Part shown: positions 63,824 to 64,000 of the stretch, in pieces
Layout of the letters: each line of letters opens with the position of its first letter
How positions within the stretch are numbered: the stretch's first letter is position 1
Assembly: GCA_964599635.1 (NCBI GenBank)
Contig: CAZRGM010000002.1
Span: 24,816 to 88,815, forward strand
Reading direction: 5' to 3'
Source: WJMT01 sp964599635
GTDB taxonomy: Bacteria; Acidobacteriota; Aminicenantia; Aminicenantales; Aminicenantaceae
DNA: 64,000 nucleotides
Made by a program: the position numbers and the translations under genes
The notes under the pieces: generated by a model
Databases searched by the model: none
What the model saw: the letters and a program-made list of their open reading frames with translations, nothing else
Told to the model about the DNA's origin: nothing

Positions 63824-64000
63824 AACCTGAATTATTCACGAGTTGAGATTGCTAAGAGCTTAGAGAAATTCAGATGTGGCTGAAGCGACATTGAAGATTG
63901 TGCCTTCGGAGTGCTGTGTTTGAGGGTACTCGGCAGAGCTGAGCTGCGAGCATGTTTGACCCACGGACGGGGGGAGTTGCGCAGCAGCCGAAAACACAGT
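63824..64000 (+). repeat. Family T end plus GC-rich palindrome, running off the window
   Basis: AACCTGAATTATTCACGAG (63824-63842), then AAATTCAGATGTGGCTGAAG (63864-63883), as at 34027, then a GC-rich stretch with outer stems CTGTGTTT (63914-63921) and AAACACAG (63992-63999). The other end lies beyond the window. Confidence 0.5.

Noticed and set aside
1..64000. CRISPR array, tRNA, rRNA, prophage or transposase
   Set aside because: I looked for regularly spaced repeats, tRNA-like folds, rRNA signatures and transposase or integrase motifs and saw none. The dispersed repeats are not regularly spaced.

Overview
The window is about 40% GC and most resembles a low-GC member of the Acidobacteriota, perhaps near Aminicenantes. 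The pointers are GWxTD-domain proteins, two VWFA-related proteins of the acidobacterial type, an Oar-like TonB-dependent receptor with a carboxypeptidase-regulatory-like N-terminus, and many secreted peptidases (S9, M28, M14, tricorn). Most cell-envelope proteins carry signal peptides or lipoboxes, so this is a Gram-negative-type envelope. The taxonomy is inferred from gene content; no rRNA, tRNA or ribosomal gene was seen.

Layout. 0-5.5 kb: a secreted kinase-like protein, a ferrous iron (feo) operon with a membrane-anchored DtxR-FeoA-FeoA protein and FeoB encoded as two overlapping ORFs, and a tandem UspA protein. 5.6-13.5 kb: a VWA/YfbK-type protein, two small membrane proteins, an S9 peptidase and a sodium:solute symporter. 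13.9-21.2 kb (minus strand): TonB receptor with its own terminator, then a TPR protein and two GWxTD proteins. 21.6-32.1 kb: a GT-C glycosyltransferase, a sulfatase-fold lipoprotein, an M28 peptidase coupled to an alpha-oxoamine synthase, an alpha/beta-hydrolase lacking the usual nucleophile serine, an aldo/keto reductase and a PilZ protein. 32.7-38.0 kb: a VWFA-related protein, a decayed pair of M14 carboxypeptidase genes and an outer-membrane barrel. 38.2-44.2 kb: a tightly packed six-gene operon that looks like a sphingolipid/ceramide pathway (serine palmitoyltransferase-like enzyme, two NAD-dependent epimerase-like reductases, an SDR, a GNAT-fold acyltransferase, plus a CPBP-type membrane protein). 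44.2-54.9 kb (minus strand): tricorn-like protease, esterase lipoprotein, nucleotide-sugar epimerase, GYD protein, ornithine carbamoyltransferase, Asp-box protein and a GNAT. 55.1-64 kb: GH2 glycosidase, second VWFA-related protein, a small Cys-rich protein, purM, menC, a BamA-like barrel and a GltS-type glutamate symporter.

Together the genes suggest a heterotroph living on peptides and glycans: secreted or periplasmic peptidases, glycosidases, a TonB receptor and sodium-coupled uptake. The sphingolipid-type operon adds an unusual membrane lipid.

The most striking non-coding content is two dispersed intergenic repeat families. Family T has ends close to ACCTGAACTATTCATAAA and occurs as short elements, from about 34 to 255 bp, usually just upstream of genes. 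Family A is a GC-rich palindrome of about 125 bp bounded by GGCAAGGGAT. No transposase is in the window, so both look like non-autonomous (MITE- or REP-like) elements.
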